A DNA stretch of 64,000 bases from Anaerovirgula multivorans (GTDB lineage Bacteria > Bacillota > Clostridia > Peptostreptococcales > Natronincolaceae), in contig NZ_FZOJ01000006.1 of the NCBI RefSeq assembly GCF_900188145.1, forward strand, positions 186,001-250,000. Reading direction: 5' to 3'. How positions within the stretch are numbered: the first letter of the stretch is position 1; every line of letters starts with the position of its first letter. Made by a program: the position numbers and the translations under genes. Shown piece after piece: positions 53,047 through 63,126 of this stretch. The notes under the pieces were generated by a model. The model was not told the origin of the DNA. It worked only from the letters and a program-made list of their open reading frames with translations, and searched no databases.

Positions 53047-53419
53047 GCGAGTAAATCTATAAGCCGAGTTCTGTATTAAATGATCATCTATCTAGGCCAA
53101 TTGTTGCCAATTGGCTCAAGCGACCTACCACGGGACACGACGGGCAGCCGTTTTTTTGTCCCTACTTGGTCTTGCTCCAGGTGGGGTTTACATAGCCAAC
53201 TAGTCACCTAGCTGCTGGTGAGCTCTTACCTCACCTTTCCACCCTTACCCCCTACCAACGTAAAGTGAATATCACTTTATTGATGTAGAGGGCGGTATCT
53301 CTCTGTTGCACTTTCCTTGGAGTCACCTCCACTGGGGATTACCCAGCACCCTGCCCTCTGGAGCTCGGACTTTCCTCGTCCACAGATAAACTGTGTACGC
53401 GATCATCTGACTTACTCGC
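53047..53419 (-). ncRNA. rnpB: RNase P RNA
   Basis: About 373 nt on the minus strand, the catalytic RNA that trims tRNA 5' ends. Conserved blocks: GAGGAAAGTCCGAGCTC near the 5' end, CAGGGTGCTGGGTAA, ACAGAGAGATACCGCC, GGTAAGGGTGGAAAGGTG and ACAGAACTCGGCTTA near the 3' end. The ends pair (GCGAGTAA with TTACTCGC), defining helix P1 and the limits given. It is preceded by a consensus promoter. Confidence 0.96.
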
Positions 53420-53448
53420 TATATTTATTTGTCTTAATCAGGAATATA

Positions 53449-53477
53449 ATCATACCATGAATTATTGTTTATGTCAA
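53449..53477 (-). promoter_or_regulatory. Promoter of rnpB
   Basis: On the minus strand TTGACA (53477-53472), a 17-base spacer and TATGAT (53454-53449), about 30 bases before the P1 helix. Confidence 0.85.
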
Positions 53478-53536
53478 AAGTTAATATTTGGAATCTGTAT
53501 AGATGATTGCCTCTATGATGATCTTCCTATCCTTTT

Positions 53537-54655
53537 TTATAGTATCTTAAATGGATTGATCTTTGTATGAGATTTCATAATTTCTATATTCATTTTTTTA
53601 TTTTTAAACTCTCTTTGCAAATAATCTGCTATTAAGTCTGCAAAAAATATCTCCGTTTCAAAATGGCCGGCATCAATAACAGCTATACCCAGTTCTAGTG
53701 CTGTTTGTGCATCGTGGTATTTCACGTCACCAGTAATGAGACAATCACAGCCCTTGTTTTTTGCTAGTTCTATATAATCAGCACCGCTCCCATTGACAAT
53801 AGCAATTTTTTTAATCTTATGCTGTAGATCACCTACAACTCTTATTCGCTTTGTATTAAAAATTGATTTTATATCCACTACGATTTCATTTAAAATCTTA
53901 GAAGCCTCAAGATCTCCGACTCTTCCAATTCCTCTTTTTTCTCCACTATTCTCTAAGGGAATTATGTCATAGGCAACCTCTTCATAAGGATGGGCTTGTA
54001 GCATAGTTGATACGACTTTATTTAGATCATTTAGTGCAACAATGGTTTCTAATCTAGTTTCCTGTACCTTTTCTATTTTTCCTTTTTCACCGATAAAAGG
54101 ATTTGTTCCTTCTAAAGGCTTAAAGGTTCCCATACCACTACTTCTAAAGCTACAGTGACTGTAGTTTCCAATATGACCTGCTCCCCCTTGTGCCAAAGCA
54201 TCTGCCACTTTTTCTTCATATTCCTCTGGTACAAAGACAACGACTTTGTATAACTTTTCTCTTTCTATGATATCCAATACCTCTATATTTTTTAGACCAA
54301 TCCTATTAGCAACAAAATCATTTAATCCTTCTGGAGCAATATCTACATTGGTATGAGCCGCATAAATATTAATATTATGCTGAATGACCTTATAAACGAG
54401 TTTTCCCTTAACATCTTCCTTTGATACAGATTTCAAAGGAGAAAAAATCATGGGATGATGGGCAATAATGAGGTTTACATCATGGTTTATTGCCTCCTCT
54501 AATACTTCTTCCGTTATATCTAGACAGATCATTACCTTTTCGATATCGTCATTCTCACTGCCAATTTGTAGTCCTACGTTATCCCATTTCATTGCATAAT
54601 GCTTCGGTGCCAATGTTTCTATGATTTTAAGAATGCTTTTCAATTTCTCAGCCAT
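53537..54655 (-). CDS. Nif3-family dinuclear metal protein
   Basis: 372-residue Nif3/YqfO-type protein: N- and C-terminal Nif3 lobes with metal ligands in NLIIAHHPMIFSPLK, YAAHTNVDIAPEGLNDFVA and DAGHFETEIFF. An inserted middle domain of about 130 residues (VVFVPEEYEEKVADALAQGG onward) is typical of Gram-positive members. ATG 54655 follows GAGGAGG and overlaps the trmK end by 16 bases. Biochemical role is unsettled; the trmK-nif3 pairing is common in Firmicutes. A second paralogue lies at 60.6 kb. Confidence 0.9.
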   Translation of the reverse strand: MAEKLKSILKIIETLAPKHYAMKWDNVGLQIGSENDDIEKVMICLDITEEVLEEAINHDVNLIIAHHPMIFSPLKSVSKEDVKGKLVYKVIQHNINIYAAHTNVDIAPEGLNDFVANRIGLKNIEVLDIIEREKLYKVVVFVPEEYEEKVADALAQGGAGHIGNYSHCSFRSSGMGTFKPLEGTNPFIGEKGKIEKVQETRLETIVALNDLNKVVSTMLQAHPYEEVAYDIIPLENSGEKRGIGRVGDLEASKILNEIVVDIKSIFNTKRIRVVGDLQHKIKKIAIVNGSGADYIELAKNKGCDCLITGDVKYHDAQTALELGIAVIDAGHFETEIFFADLIADYLQREFKNKKMNIEIMKSHTKINPFKIL

Positions 54656-55341
54656 TCCAATGCCTCCTCTAACTTGGCTACTTTCTTTACACACTCCTGA
54701 TGCTTTTCTATAGCAGCAGGAGAATTCTGTCTCTCTACACTGGCTATAATTTCCTTCTGTGCATGCATCTTGCCTAGTAAAAACTCTTCTGCTAATGCTT
54801 TAGGGTTTGATTTCAGATGAAATCCTATTTCATAGTATATTTCGTCTTCTATGACTTGTTCACCTTTTTGAACTACAATGATTTCATAGATTCTTGTGTC
54901 TTCCTTCACTAATAAATCTTGTGTTATTGTAAAACCATTGTTTGCTAAATATCTGCGTAATTCCTGCTGTGCCTGCATCGGCTGCAAAATAAATGTCTCA
55001 ATCTCTTTAGTAACCTGTGGTACAACCTGCAGCAGTTCTGTTATTAATATGCCCCCCATCCCTGCAATAATAACCGTGTCCACTTCCCCAGGTTGTAATG
55101 TCTCTAATCCACTACCTAACCGGAGTTCTGCTTGATTTGCATAACCATAGGCTTCAATATTTTTTTTAGCTGTTTCTAGCGGCCCCTCATTTACATCACT
55201 GGCAATAACATAAGCGGGTATTTTATTTTCCAGAAGATAAATAGGTATATAGCCATGATCCGTACCGATATCTGCTACTCTACTATCTTGCTTTATTAAT
55301 TCTGTAATTTTCTTTAGCCTTGGAGTTAGTTTTAATTGCAT
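54640..55341 (-). CDS. trmK: tRNA (adenine22-N1)-methyltransferase
   Basis: 233-residue SAM-dependent enzyme that methylates A22 in tRNA. SAM-binding motif VADIGTDHGYIPIYLLE near 23, acidic ASDVNEGPLETAKKNIEAYG, then IIAGMGGILITELL and LQPMQAQQELRRYL. It lies downstream of rpoD-dnaG in the common Firmicute order but separated by a small opposing gene, and overlaps nif3. Confidence 0.93.
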   Translation of the reverse strand: MQLKLTPRLKKITELIKQDSRVADIGTDHGYIPIYLLENKIPAYVIASDVNEGPLETAKKNIEAYGYANQAELRLGSGLETLQPGEVDTVIIAGMGGILITELLQVVPQVTKEIETFILQPMQAQQELRRYLANNGFTITQDLLVKEDTRIYEIIVVQKGEQVIEDEIYYEIGFHLKSNPKALAEEFLLGKMHAQKEIIASVERQNSPAAIEKHQECVKKVAKLEEALEWLRN

Positions 55342-55575
55342 TTTTTTACTCCTTTATTGATTTTTATTTTTTAGTAAAATCCTCTGTCAAAAATAGATGT
55401 TGATATTTCATGAAAATTTATTTGATATTAATGTGAAGACATTCTGAGAAGCAACAATAGAGTTTAATAGAGTCTAGTAAAATATAACATTATATTTTAT
55501 ATAGTTTCTCCTTACACTAATAGTAAATTCTTTTATTAAGGAATTTGTATCTTGGTTTTATAAGGAGGTCTATTC

Positions 55576-55776
55576 ATGCCACATATTGATAAAAAGAAGA
55601 AAAAAATTGTTCCCCCAGAAGAAATGGTACACTTCAGCTGGGGTGGTCGTACTCAAGAATGGGAAGAAGAAGCAGATCAGATCATGCATACTTTACAGGA
55701 TCAAATAGATGATCAGGAAACTCAAGAGGAGTTGAAGAAAAAAATCGAATATGCTAAACAAAAACAATATTGGTAG
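55576..55776 (+). CDS. Small charged protein, unknown
   Basis: 66 residues, very rich in Lys, Glu and Gln, without Cys or a membrane segment: MPHIDKKKKKIVPPEEMVHF, SWGGRTQEWEEEADQI, then a helical tail. TAAGGAGG lies ten bases before the ATG and a strong terminator follows, so it is probably translated. I do not recognise the family. The central tryptophan-glycine motif (FSWGGR) stands out. It sits alone, opposed to trmK and rpoD. Confidence 0.7.
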   Translation: MPHIDKKKKKIVPPEEMVHFSWGGRTQEWEEEADQIMHTLQDQIDDQETQEELKKKIEYAKQKQYW

Positions 55777-55800
55777 TCAATGTTTAAAATATTTAAGGCT

Positions 55801-55841
55801 ATAAGACAATAGATTCGCATTTTGCGAATCTATTGTCTTAT
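55801..55841. terminator. Bidirectional terminator
   Basis: A perfect 19-bp stem (arm ATAAGACAATAGATTCGCA, loop TTT) between the small plus-strand gene and the convergent rpoD. Confidence 0.9.
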
Positions 55842-55847
55842 ATATAT

Positions 55848-56960
55848 CTATTCTAAATAATCCTTCAACTTTTTACTACGACTAGGATGTCTTAATTTTC
55901 TTAAAGCCTTTGCTTCGATCTGACGAATTCTTTCCCTTGTTACTTCAAATTTTTTACCCACTTCTTCTAGTGTTCTTGCTCTCCCATCATCTAAACCAAA
56001 TCTCAGCCGTAAAACTTTTTGTTCTCTTGGTGTTAAAGTATCTAGTACTTCTATAAGTTGCTCCTTTAATAAGGAAAATGCAGCTGCTTCAGCCGGTGCT
56101 GGAGCATCATCATCAGGTATAAAATCCCCTAAGTGACTGTCTTCTTCTTCACCTATAGGTGTTTCTAATGATACAGGTTCTTGAGCTATTTTTAAGATTT
56201 CGCGAACTTTATCTTCGGAAAGGTCCATTTCTTCAGCAATTTCCTCTGGTCTTGGCTCTCTTCCCAATTCTTGTAATAATTGTCTAGAAACACGAATTAA
56301 TTTATTAATAGTTTCCACCATATGAACTGGAATCCTTATTGTCCGAGCTTGATCTGCAATAGCCCTTGTGATAGCTTGACGTATCCACCATGTAGCATAC
56401 GTGCTAAACTTAAAGCCCTTTTCATAATCAAACTTTTCAACAGCTTTAATAAGTCCAAGGTTTCCTTCTTGTATAAGGTCTAAAAATAGCATTCCTCTAC
56501 CTACATATCTTTTTGCAATGCTCACTACTAATCGTAAATTCGCTTCTACTAAACGTTTTTTTGCTTCCTCATCTCCAGTTTCCATTCTTTTAGCTAATTG
56601 TATCTCTTCATCGGCGGATAATAGAGGTACTTTTCCAATTTCCTTTAAGTACATTCTAACTGGATCATCAATATTAACGCCCTTTAATAGGGCAACATCA
56701 TCTTCAATATTTTCCTCTACTGCAATATCATTATCTATTTCTATTTCATCTACATCTAAATCTTCTTCCTTATCTCCTACTACGTCTATACCCATAGTCG
56801 CTAAATGCTCATAGATTTCGTCTATTTGGTCTTTATCTATATCTATATCTTCTAACGTATCCATAATTTCTGTATAGGTAATCATGCCTCTCTTCTTACC
56901 CTTTTCAACCAGTTTTTTTACAGATTCCTTCTTATCCTTATTATCCTTTAAATTGCTCAA
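55848..56960 (-). CDS. rpoD: Primary sigma factor SigA/RpoD
   Basis: 370-residue housekeeping sigma factor. Region 1.1 is near the start ([20 protein letters not shown]), then 1.2 ([16 protein letters not shown]), region 2 ([40 protein letters not shown]), region 3 and region 4.2 ([20 protein letters not shown]). Recognises the TTGACA/TATAAT promoters noted here. Start overlaps the dnaG stop by four bases. Confidence 0.97.
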   Translation of the reverse strand: MSNLKDNKDKKESVKKLVEKGKKRGMITYTEIMDTLEDIDIDKDQIDEIYEHLATMGIDVVGDKEEDLDVDEIEIDNDIAVEENIEDDVALLKGVNIDDPVRMYLKEIGKVPLLSADEEIQLAKRMETGDEEAKKRLVEANLRLVVSIAKRYVGRGMLFLDLIQEGNLGLIKAVEKFDYEKGFKFSTYATWWIRQAITRAIADQARTIRIPVHMVETINKLIRVSRQLLQELGREPRPEEIAEEMDLSEDKVREILKIAQEPVSLETPIGEEEDSHLGDFIPDDDAPAPAEAAAFSLLKEQLIEVLDTLTPREQKVLRLRFGLDDGRARTLEEVGKKFEVTRERIRQIEAKALRKLRHPSRSKKLKDYLE

Positions 56961-58798
56961 TTTTGTTCCCTCCTTTCCTCCGATTGCAGTTTTTGCAGCT
57001 CTATGTTGATCTTCATCATTTCCACACCTAGCTTTAGCAATTGTTTTTCAACCTCTTCCTTATTTAGATTTTCCATTTGCATAATTTCGTTTTGCTTTTC
57101 CTTGAGCTTTCCTCTTTGATACAATAATTTGTATCTCTGTACATCTTTTTTATACTTTTCAACGACTTGCTCTATATCTATCTGTTGAATATCTATCTGA
57201 AGAATATCTTTTAATTCATTTTCCACCTTTGGAAGATAGTCTAATATTTTGTTTAAAGCATCAATATTTTGTTGGTTCTGCAAAATAAATTCAAAGATTA
57301 TACGATGATGTTCAAGAATAAAATCTTCTGGATTAAACTTTTCAATAATACTTACAATAAAGTGTGTATTTGTCAGCATATATTTAATCAACTGCTTTGT
57401 AGCTATAATATGCCCTTTTTGTTCAACTAAAGGTACTGCTTCTATATATTTATTATTTCTCTTGTAGTTGGAACTATACTTAGTATTATTAGCTATATCA
57501 GTTGCTGGCTTTCTTCCATATACTTCTCTGGTAATAGCATCCTTTGATATTCCAGTTTTTTCCTCAATTTTTTTTATATAAGCTTCTTGTTCAATGGGAC
57601 TATCTATTTCCTTTATGATGCTGGCAATCTCTTTGCCAAGGTTAATCTGATCTTCCATTGTGTTTAAGCTATATTTTTGTTGTGCTAAATATATTTTATA
57701 ATCTATAGCACTTACTGCTTCATTTATTTTCCTTTGAAAAGCATTTTTCCCTTCTTTTTTAATAAAATCGTCAGGATCTACTCCTTTAGGCAATAATATG
57801 ATTTTGATATTTTTATGGACATTCTGTAGTAGCTCTAAACTTCTCAAAGTAGCTTTTGTACCTGCACTATCACCATCAAAGCATAGGATAATCTGATCAA
57901 AATATTTTTTTAATAGCAATCCATGACCCTTTGTTAATGACGTACCTAAGGTAGCTACAACATTTTTAAATCCCTGTTGATGTAAAGCAATAACGTCCAT
58001 ATAACCTTCTACTAACACCACTTGTCCATTTTCACAGTTTTTGCGGGCTATGTTTAGACCATATAATGTTTCACTTTTGTTAAAATATGCTGTTTCGGGT
58101 GAATTAAGATATTTAGGTAAAGAATCATCTAATACCCTTCCTCCAAAGCCTATAACATTTCCTCTTATATCAAATATAGGAAACATAATTCGATTTCTAA
58201 AACGATTATAGTAACCGTCCTTCTGTTTGTTTTTAATAATCAAGCCACATTTTTCAATTTCTTCTTCTTTGTACCCTTCCTTTTTAAGATGATTTAGTAG
58301 ATCATCCCAGTTATTTAAAGCATAACCTAATCCAAAGGATTTTATTGTTCTAGTAGTTAACCCCCTTTTTAATATATACTCTAGGGCTGGATTTTTCCTT
58401 TGCACTAAATTATTATAAAAAAATCTACCTGCAAGCTTATTAACTTCATAATAAAGTTGTTGTTTTTTCAGCTTTTCCTTTACTTCATGAGAAGAAGGCA
58501 ACTCATCTATATATATGTTTGCTCTTTGTGCTAACATTTTCAATGCTTCAGTAAAATCTAGATTTTCAATTTTCATGATAAATCCAATAACATCTCCACC
58601 TTCACCACATCCAAAGCATTTATACACTTGTTTTTCCCTACTTACTACAAAGGAGGGCGTTTTCTCATTGTGGAAAGGACATAAGGCTTTACTGGATGAC
58701 CCCATAGATTTTAACTGTACATACTGAGATACCACATCTACTATATCATTTTTGTCTTTTACTTCTTCAATCAGTTCTTCTGGAAAAAAGTTTTCCAT
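56957..58798 (-). CDS. dnaG: DNA primase
   Basis: 613-residue primase. The N-terminal zinc finger is [13 protein letters not shown] and CFGCGEGGD; the Toprim catalytic core is [16 protein letters not shown] with acidic [12 protein letters not shown]-terminal helicase-interaction domain follows (last about 150 residues). Full length. Between dgt and rpoD, the macromolecular synthesis operon arrangement of Firmicutes. Confidence 0.97.
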   Translation of the reverse strand: MENFFPEELIEEVKDKNDIVDVVSQYVQLKSMGSSSKALCPFHNEKTPSFVVSREKQVYKCFGCGEGGDVIGFIMKIENLDFTEALKMLAQRANIYIDELPSSHEVKEKLKKQQLYYEVNKLAGRFFYNNLVQRKNPALEYILKRGLTTRTIKSFGLGYALNNWDDLLNHLKKEGYKEEEIEKCGLIIKNKQKDGYYNRFRNRIMFPIFDIRGNVIGFGGRVLDDSLPKYLNSPETAYFNKSETLYGLNIARKNCENGQVVLVEGYMDVIALHQQGFKNVVATLGTSLTKGHGLLLKKYFDQIILCFDGDSAGTKATLRSLELLQNVHKNIKIILLPKGVDPDDFIKKEGKNAFQRKINEAVSAIDYKIYLAQQKYSLNTMEDQINLGKEIASIIKEIDSPIEQEAYIKKIEEKTGISKDAITREVYGRKPATDIANNTKYSSNYKRNNKYIEAVPLVEQKGHIIATKQLIKYMLTNTHFIVSIIEKFNPEDFILEHHRIIFEFILQNQQNIDALNKILDYLPKVENELKDILQIDIQQIDIEQVVEKYKKDVQRYKLLYQRGKLKEKQNEIMQMENLNKEEVEKQLLKLGVEMMKINIELQKLQSEERREQN

Positions 58799-58904
58799 CT
58801 AAATCACCTAATAATGAATGACTTTATACTATATTTCTTTATTATTTCTAAATATCCTTCTCCAAAATCATCTTCCTATATAAATTTCATAATTCCATTA
58901 AACT

Positions 58905-58925
58905 GTGTCGAAGGTATTTCGACAC
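58905..58925 (-). terminator. Hairpin between dgt and dnaG
   Basis: An 8-bp stem (GTGTCGAA and TTCGACAC) with a 5-base loop in the 198-base gap. No strong U tract, so likely a weak terminator or processing site. Confidence 0.4.
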
Positions 58926-58996
58926 CTATCTTCCTAATTCCTTCTTATCTGCTAAAAAAAATAAATTCAGAATATTTTATATCATCCCGCAAATGA

Positions 58997-60016
58997 CTAG
59001 AAGTATTTTGGTGAAGGAATCACCTTACTTTGAAAAAGTTTTATTGCATCATTATCCGTACAAGCGGCTATATAGTCCATCACTGCCCTTTTAAATCCTT
59101 CTGCTTGTGCAGTTTTATGATACAGAAGAGGCAGTTCTTCAGGCTTTTCCATAAAATTTTGAAATAAAAACTCTACAATGTGAGTGGCCTTTTCTTTTTC
59201 TCTAAGGCATAATTCCCCATTATAGACGGTGTTAAACATAAAGGATCGTAATTTCATCATAATATTATATAAGGCTTTTGTTTGATAGATGTTAGGTTTC
59301 TCCCCTTTTTCTAATTTTAGAGTGGTCTCTTTAATAATATCATGTACAAATGTATTGACCCGCTGACTATGAGTTTCTCCTAACAGGGCTATTATATCTT
59401 TAGGAATATCTTCCTTTGTTAATATTTCCCCATTAATACTATCCTGAATATCGTGACATAGATAAGTAATTGTGTCCACTAGTTTTACTAGCTTACCCTC
59501 CAGTGTTACTGGAACGCCTTCACCAGTATGGTTCAATATGCCATCTCTTACCTCAAAGGTTAGATTCAGACCTTGTCTATTTCTCTCAAGAACATCTACC
59601 ACTCTTAAGCTCTGTTCATTATGTTTAAAACGACCCATAATCTTCTCTAATACTTCCTCACCACTATGCCCAAAACAAGTATGTCCTAAATCATGACCTA
59701 AAGCAATGGCTTCCACTAAATCCTCATTTAATCTTAATGCTCTTGCAATTGTCCTAGATATTTGGCTAACCTCCAGTGTGTGGGTTAGCCTAGTTCTAAA
59801 GGTATCATTTTGTACAATAAATACTTGTGTTTTCCCCTTAAGCTTCCGAAAAAATTCACAATGAATAATACGATCTCTATCTCTTTGATAAGGACTTCGA
59901 ACAGTGCATTCTTCTTCTAGTATTTTTCTACCTTTCGTGTTTATACTTAATTGAGCATAAGGTGAAAAATATTTTTCCTCGAAGGCTTCTGTAGTCCTCC
60001 TAATTGTTTTCATCAT
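58997..60016 (-). CDS. dGTPase-like HD-domain triphosphohydrolase
   Basis: 339-residue HD-domain protein: Arg-rich RSPYQRDRDRIIHCEFFRKL and TRLTHTLEVSQISRTIARAL, HD motif ALGHDLGHTCFGHSGEEVL and DTITYLCHDIQDSI. It hydrolyses dNTPs to nucleosides and triphosphate, or is a close relative. ATG 60016 follows AGGAAGG; the frame also opens with an upstream TTG. It lies upstream of dnaG-rpoD, its usual Firmicute place. Confidence 0.92.
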   Translation of the reverse strand: MMKTIRRTTEAFEEKYFSPYAQLSINTKGRKILEEECTVRSPYQRDRDRIIHCEFFRKLKGKTQVFIVQNDTFRTRLTHTLEVSQISRTIARALRLNEDLVEAIALGHDLGHTCFGHSGEEVLEKIMGRFKHNEQSLRVVDVLERNRQGLNLTFEVRDGILNHTGEGVPVTLEGKLVKLVDTITYLCHDIQDSINGEILTKEDIPKDIIALLGETHSQRVNTFVHDIIKETTLKLEKGEKPNIYQTKALYNIMMKLRSFMFNTVYNGELCLREKEKATHIVEFLFQNFMEKPEELPLLYHKTAQAEGFKRAVMDYIAACTDNDAIKLFQSKVIPSPKYF

Positions 60017-60269
60017 TTTATACAACCTTCCTTATACTATTACTGTATATATACTACATTTATTTATGAATTCCTTTAAAATTCTTTAAATTTCTCTTCT
60101 ATTCTATTTCTTTTTCGTTATTACATAATCTTGACATTTGTATGTTTTTTATACACTACATTATATTATCTATTTAACTACCTTATACCCTTTTCTTATC
60201 TTAATTATAGATATACACCTTTAGATCTAAATCTGTTCTTTACTCTTAGTGATAGATATAGATAATAGA

Positions 60270-60304
60270 GAATTGGTATAAAATCATAGATTTTATACCA
60301 ATTC
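60270..60304. terminator. Inverted repeat in the 60026-60584 gap
   Basis: A perfect 16-bp stem (arm GAATTGGTATAAAATC, 3-base loop). The gap also holds a second hairpin at about 60504-60543 (GAAAG/CTTTC core), which fits a terminator for the Nif3 paralogue. No gene is seen in the gap. Confidence 0.6.
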
Positions 60305-60584
60305 CATTATACGGTATTAAATAAATAGAGACAGAATTAATCATCTGCCTCTATTGGTTGTATATTATACCAATAAGCTAGTTTTTTCAAAATATTAGTC
60401 TTTATATCTAATGGCTGCCTAGGTAACAGCTACCATAATAGACCAATCACTATTTTTTACTATTATGGAACACTTCTAATTATCGAAATTATAATAGCTT
60501 TTTAAACAACGAAAGCAATCATTTGAGATTACTTTCATTGTTGGTTACTATAAACATAAAAACACATTAATTATATCTTTACTT

Positions 60585-61439
60585 TTACAAATCCTCTAAG
60601 AAATATTTACCCTCTAAAAACTCTGCACATACTCCCAATTTTTTAAAATAATCAACCATTGATATGCATGCATATTTTTCAGTTGAGTAATGGGTTGCCC
60701 CAATAACATTAATTTGATTATCTTTTGCTATTTTATGAAATTCCATTGTCAGTTCAAAATACTGTAGTGGTTTTGTAAAACCAGTTAAATATACATTAAT
60801 GCCCAGATCTGCTAATTCTGTTGCTACAAACGGATATGATCCTCCACCTGCCGCTATTGCAACCTTTCCTTTTCTTATATCCAACTCGCCATAATTTCGT
60901 AGCTTTATATCATGTCCAATCACTTTTTTAACATAGTCTGAAAAATCCAAAACTGATTTGAAACTTGTCTTACAAATAACTCCTACCTTAATATTATCGT
61001 ATTGACAAAACTCATCAACCACTTCCAAATTCAATGCTTTTGCCAAATTTACGGATGTTGAATACTCCCCGTTTCTATCAAGCGGTGCATGAAGCATATA
61101 GAAAGAAATACGCCTTTTTTTCATTTCCTTTAAGTACTCAATGGGGATATTATAAAACGGAAATCCTTCCATATTTCCCCTGTAACCCATAGCATGATGA
61201 GAGAACAATAAAACATCAAACTCATTAGTATTTAGAATCTTCTCAATAATCTCTTTATCAGGGAAAGTAGCCGTATAGACCTTTTCAATATTATGGGAGT
61301 TGTCTAAAATAAGTCCCATATATTTTGATTTGAAAGTTGGAGCAATATAGCTATTAAAGTCCATAAAACTCCAGTCATCTCTGATATTCTTAATATCAAA
61401 ATCCTCGTCTAATCGATTATATAATTCATTTGCAAGCAT
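60585..61439 (-). CDS. Second Nif3-family protein (short form)
   Basis: 284 residues of the Nif3 fold without the inserted middle domain: YMGLILDNSHNIEKVYTATF, metal-ligand segments VLLFSHHAMGY and FYMLHAPLDRNGEYS, and the C-terminal VIGATHYSTEKYACISM. ATG 61439 follows GGAGG at eight bases. It is a stand-alone gene with its own extended -10 promoter and a palindromic operator in the leader, unlike the housekeeping nif3 at 53.5 kb, so it is probably induced by a specific signal. Function unknown. Confidence 0.85.
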   Translation of the reverse strand: MLANELYNRLDEDFDIKNIRDDWSFMDFNSYIAPTFKSKYMGLILDNSHNIEKVYTATFPDKEIIEKILNTNEFDVLLFSHHAMGYRGNMEGFPFYNIPIEYLKEMKKRRISFYMLHAPLDRNGEYSTSVNLAKALNLEVVDEFCQYDNIKVGVICKTSFKSVLDFSDYVKKVIGHDIKLRNYGELDIRKGKVAIAAGGGSYPFVATELADLGINVYLTGFTKPLQYFELTMEFHKIAKDNQINVIGATHYSTEKYACISMVDYFKKLGVCAEFLEGKYFLEDL

Positions 61440-61504
61440 GCATATCACCTCCTGAATATCCCTTTAACCTACCAAAAAACGTATAATAAACAATTACCTG
61501 TTTC

Positions 61505-61542
61505 AAAACTATTGTGTACCAATAGTTTTACATATTATAGCA
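61505..61542 (-). promoter_or_regulatory. Promoter and palindromic operator of the second nif3 gene
   Basis: An extended -10 (TGCTATAAT) at 61542-61534 on the minus strand is followed immediately by a perfect inverted repeat, AAAACTATTG (61505-61514) and CAATAGTTTT (61520-61529), around TGTAC. The repeat would cover the transcription start, a classic repressor position. Confidence 0.65.
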
Positions 61543-61809
61543 TAATATATATACTTGTGTACATCGTGTATATATTTGTATTTGTTTTGACTGCCACACC
61601 AACACAAATCATTTCTTCTACAATATATTTCTGCAAAAATGTTATTAATCCTACATAAAATTCAATAGATATTTTCTTATATATCTACCTAAACCCACTC
61701 ACTTATTTGATTTTTCCTCAAAAACATACAAAAGATCGTATCAAGTCTTTTAACTCAATACGATCGAGAGTTTCATTGATGGCTATGAAGTAACTGAACT
61801 CCATTATCA

Positions 61810-61967
61810 AAAAACCGCAGTCATTTATAATAAGATTCACCGTAACGGGTATATCTGCGGTTTTTCATATCATGATCAGAAGCTTAATTTGTCAATGGCT
61901 TCCAGTTATTCTTCTGTGTGGCTACCATTGACAAACTAGAATTCTGCTGTTAGCTTCATGCTAACAG
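61810..61967. other. Hairpin-rich region without an intact gene
   Basis: Three inverted repeats lie in a row: AAAAACCGCAG/CTGCGGTTTTT (61810-61865, 34-base loop), TTTGTCAATGG/CCATTGACAAA (61888-61935) and CTGTTAGC/GCTAACAG (61947-61967). A 58-codon plus-strand open stretch without a start (about 61773-61940; IDGYEVTELHYQKTAVIYNK) runs through it and may be a gene remnant. The rest of 61549-62157 shows nothing recognisable. Confidence 0.45.
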
Positions 61968-62157
61968 TACCACTTTTTCAATTTCTATACCTGAAGAAGG
62001 TAATAAATACTTATATACCTGTTAACTTCACAAGAATATCCGGCGAATAATTTACCATGGTTTTATTATCAAGGACTGTTAAGCATTGCTTCAGATTGAG
62101 GTTTGTAAAATTACACAAAATATAAGCCTAAGGAAAGCAGTGTTTATTCCTTAGGCG

Positions 62158-62520
62158 TTAGTCATTAATATTCATTTCATCAAGTAATCTCTTTGGAGTA
62201 ATTACAACTGGTATGATTAATATAATGGAAAAATCATTATTTAGTAGGATTAATGATTTGGTGAAATTTTCTCCGTCGGTCACCTTAATTAGGGCAACAT
62301 ATTCGGCAATGACATCCTCCATATCTATGTAAATATCTTTTAATTTTTCTAGTTCATTTTTGGATTCTATCACTAGAATATATCCTCCATCCGCACCATC
62401 TACGTCTCGATCTTCTCCGTATTCAGTATCAAGAACCGTTGCAATCTCCTTAATTACTTCTACTGCCTCCTGTGGCAGTTTTAGGAATTCTGCTTCCTTC
62501 ACATGGGCTATTTTTATCAT
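62158..62520 (-). CDS. Hypothetical protein, 120 residues
   Basis: Soluble acidic protein: an N-terminal helix-rich half (EFLKLPQEAVEVIKEIATVL, an acidic EYGEDRDVDGADGGYILVIE) and a C-terminal strand-rich half (LILLNNDFSIILIIPVVITP). I do not recognise the family. AAAGGAGC lies before the ATG and the composition matches neighbours, so it is probably real. Confidence 0.65.
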   Translation of the reverse strand: MIKIAHVKEAEFLKLPQEAVEVIKEIATVLDTEYGEDRDVDGADGGYILVIESKNELEKLKDIYIDMEDVIAEYVALIKVTDGENFTKSLILLNNDFSIILIIPVVITPKRLLDEMNIND

Positions 62521-62684
62521 TTACCTTGCTCCTTTCGTTGTTTTAGCTTTCCTCCCAAGGTCTTGGTGGAGTTCCTTTCTGCTCGTTTCTTCCATTTGCT
62601 TACTGGTGGCTTCCAGTGCTGTTTTTCTCGTTTTTTCGGTTTGGCATTCTTTGTGGCCCCCCTCCTGTTCGGCGAAACAGAAAA

Positions 62685-62720
62685 AGCCCAAGAAAGCGGT
62701 TTTAGCGGCTCTCTTGGGCT
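62685..62720 (-). terminator. Terminator after the DUF1643 remnant
   Basis: On the minus strand AGCCCAAGAGAGCCG, loop, CGCTTTCTTGGGCT then TTTTT, directly after the pseudogene stop. The 62521-62684 DNA, G-rich on the minus strand, shows no gene. Confidence 0.8.
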
Positions 62721-63109
62721 AGTTGTTTGATTCTGTTGGTGTTTTTTCTGATTCTAGTTTCAATTTTTTCAGTTTCCAACTGTGGCGGATTTGTGGGGCA
62801 AGGGGATGGAAGCCTTTCCTGCCTTTACAGTCTTGGATGGTGTGGAATTTGTCTTTATACTCCGTTAAGAGGTTTATAACATCTTCCTGTCTTTCCTTCA
62901 CCTTCTTATTATTTCACCTACCTTCCCCCAAGCAATGATTATATCTACCTTACCAGCAGATTTTTGAATTTGAGTATCATTTTCTTCATCCACTGATTCT
63001 TGTATGCTTTCTTTGATGCTAATTTTAGTATCTATTTTAGTAAAGATATTGACTTTAAAAGATATCTATCTTTCCCATCATCTGAGAAAACAACTTCTGT
63101 TTTAATCAT
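62719..63109 (-). pseudogene. DUF1643 protein, broken
   Basis: Three pieces of one family in changing frames on the minus strand: the N terminus MIKTEVVFSDDGKDRYLLK from ATG 63109; a middle piece with QKSAGKVDIIIAWGKVGEII; and a C terminus with LTEYKDKFHTIQDCKGRKGF and HPLAPQIRHSWKL, stopping near 62719. The conserved asparagine/proline core between the first two pieces is deleted, and a stop separates the last two. No working protein is expected. Confidence 0.75.
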
Positions 63110-63126
63110 ACTTTTTTCTAAATCCT

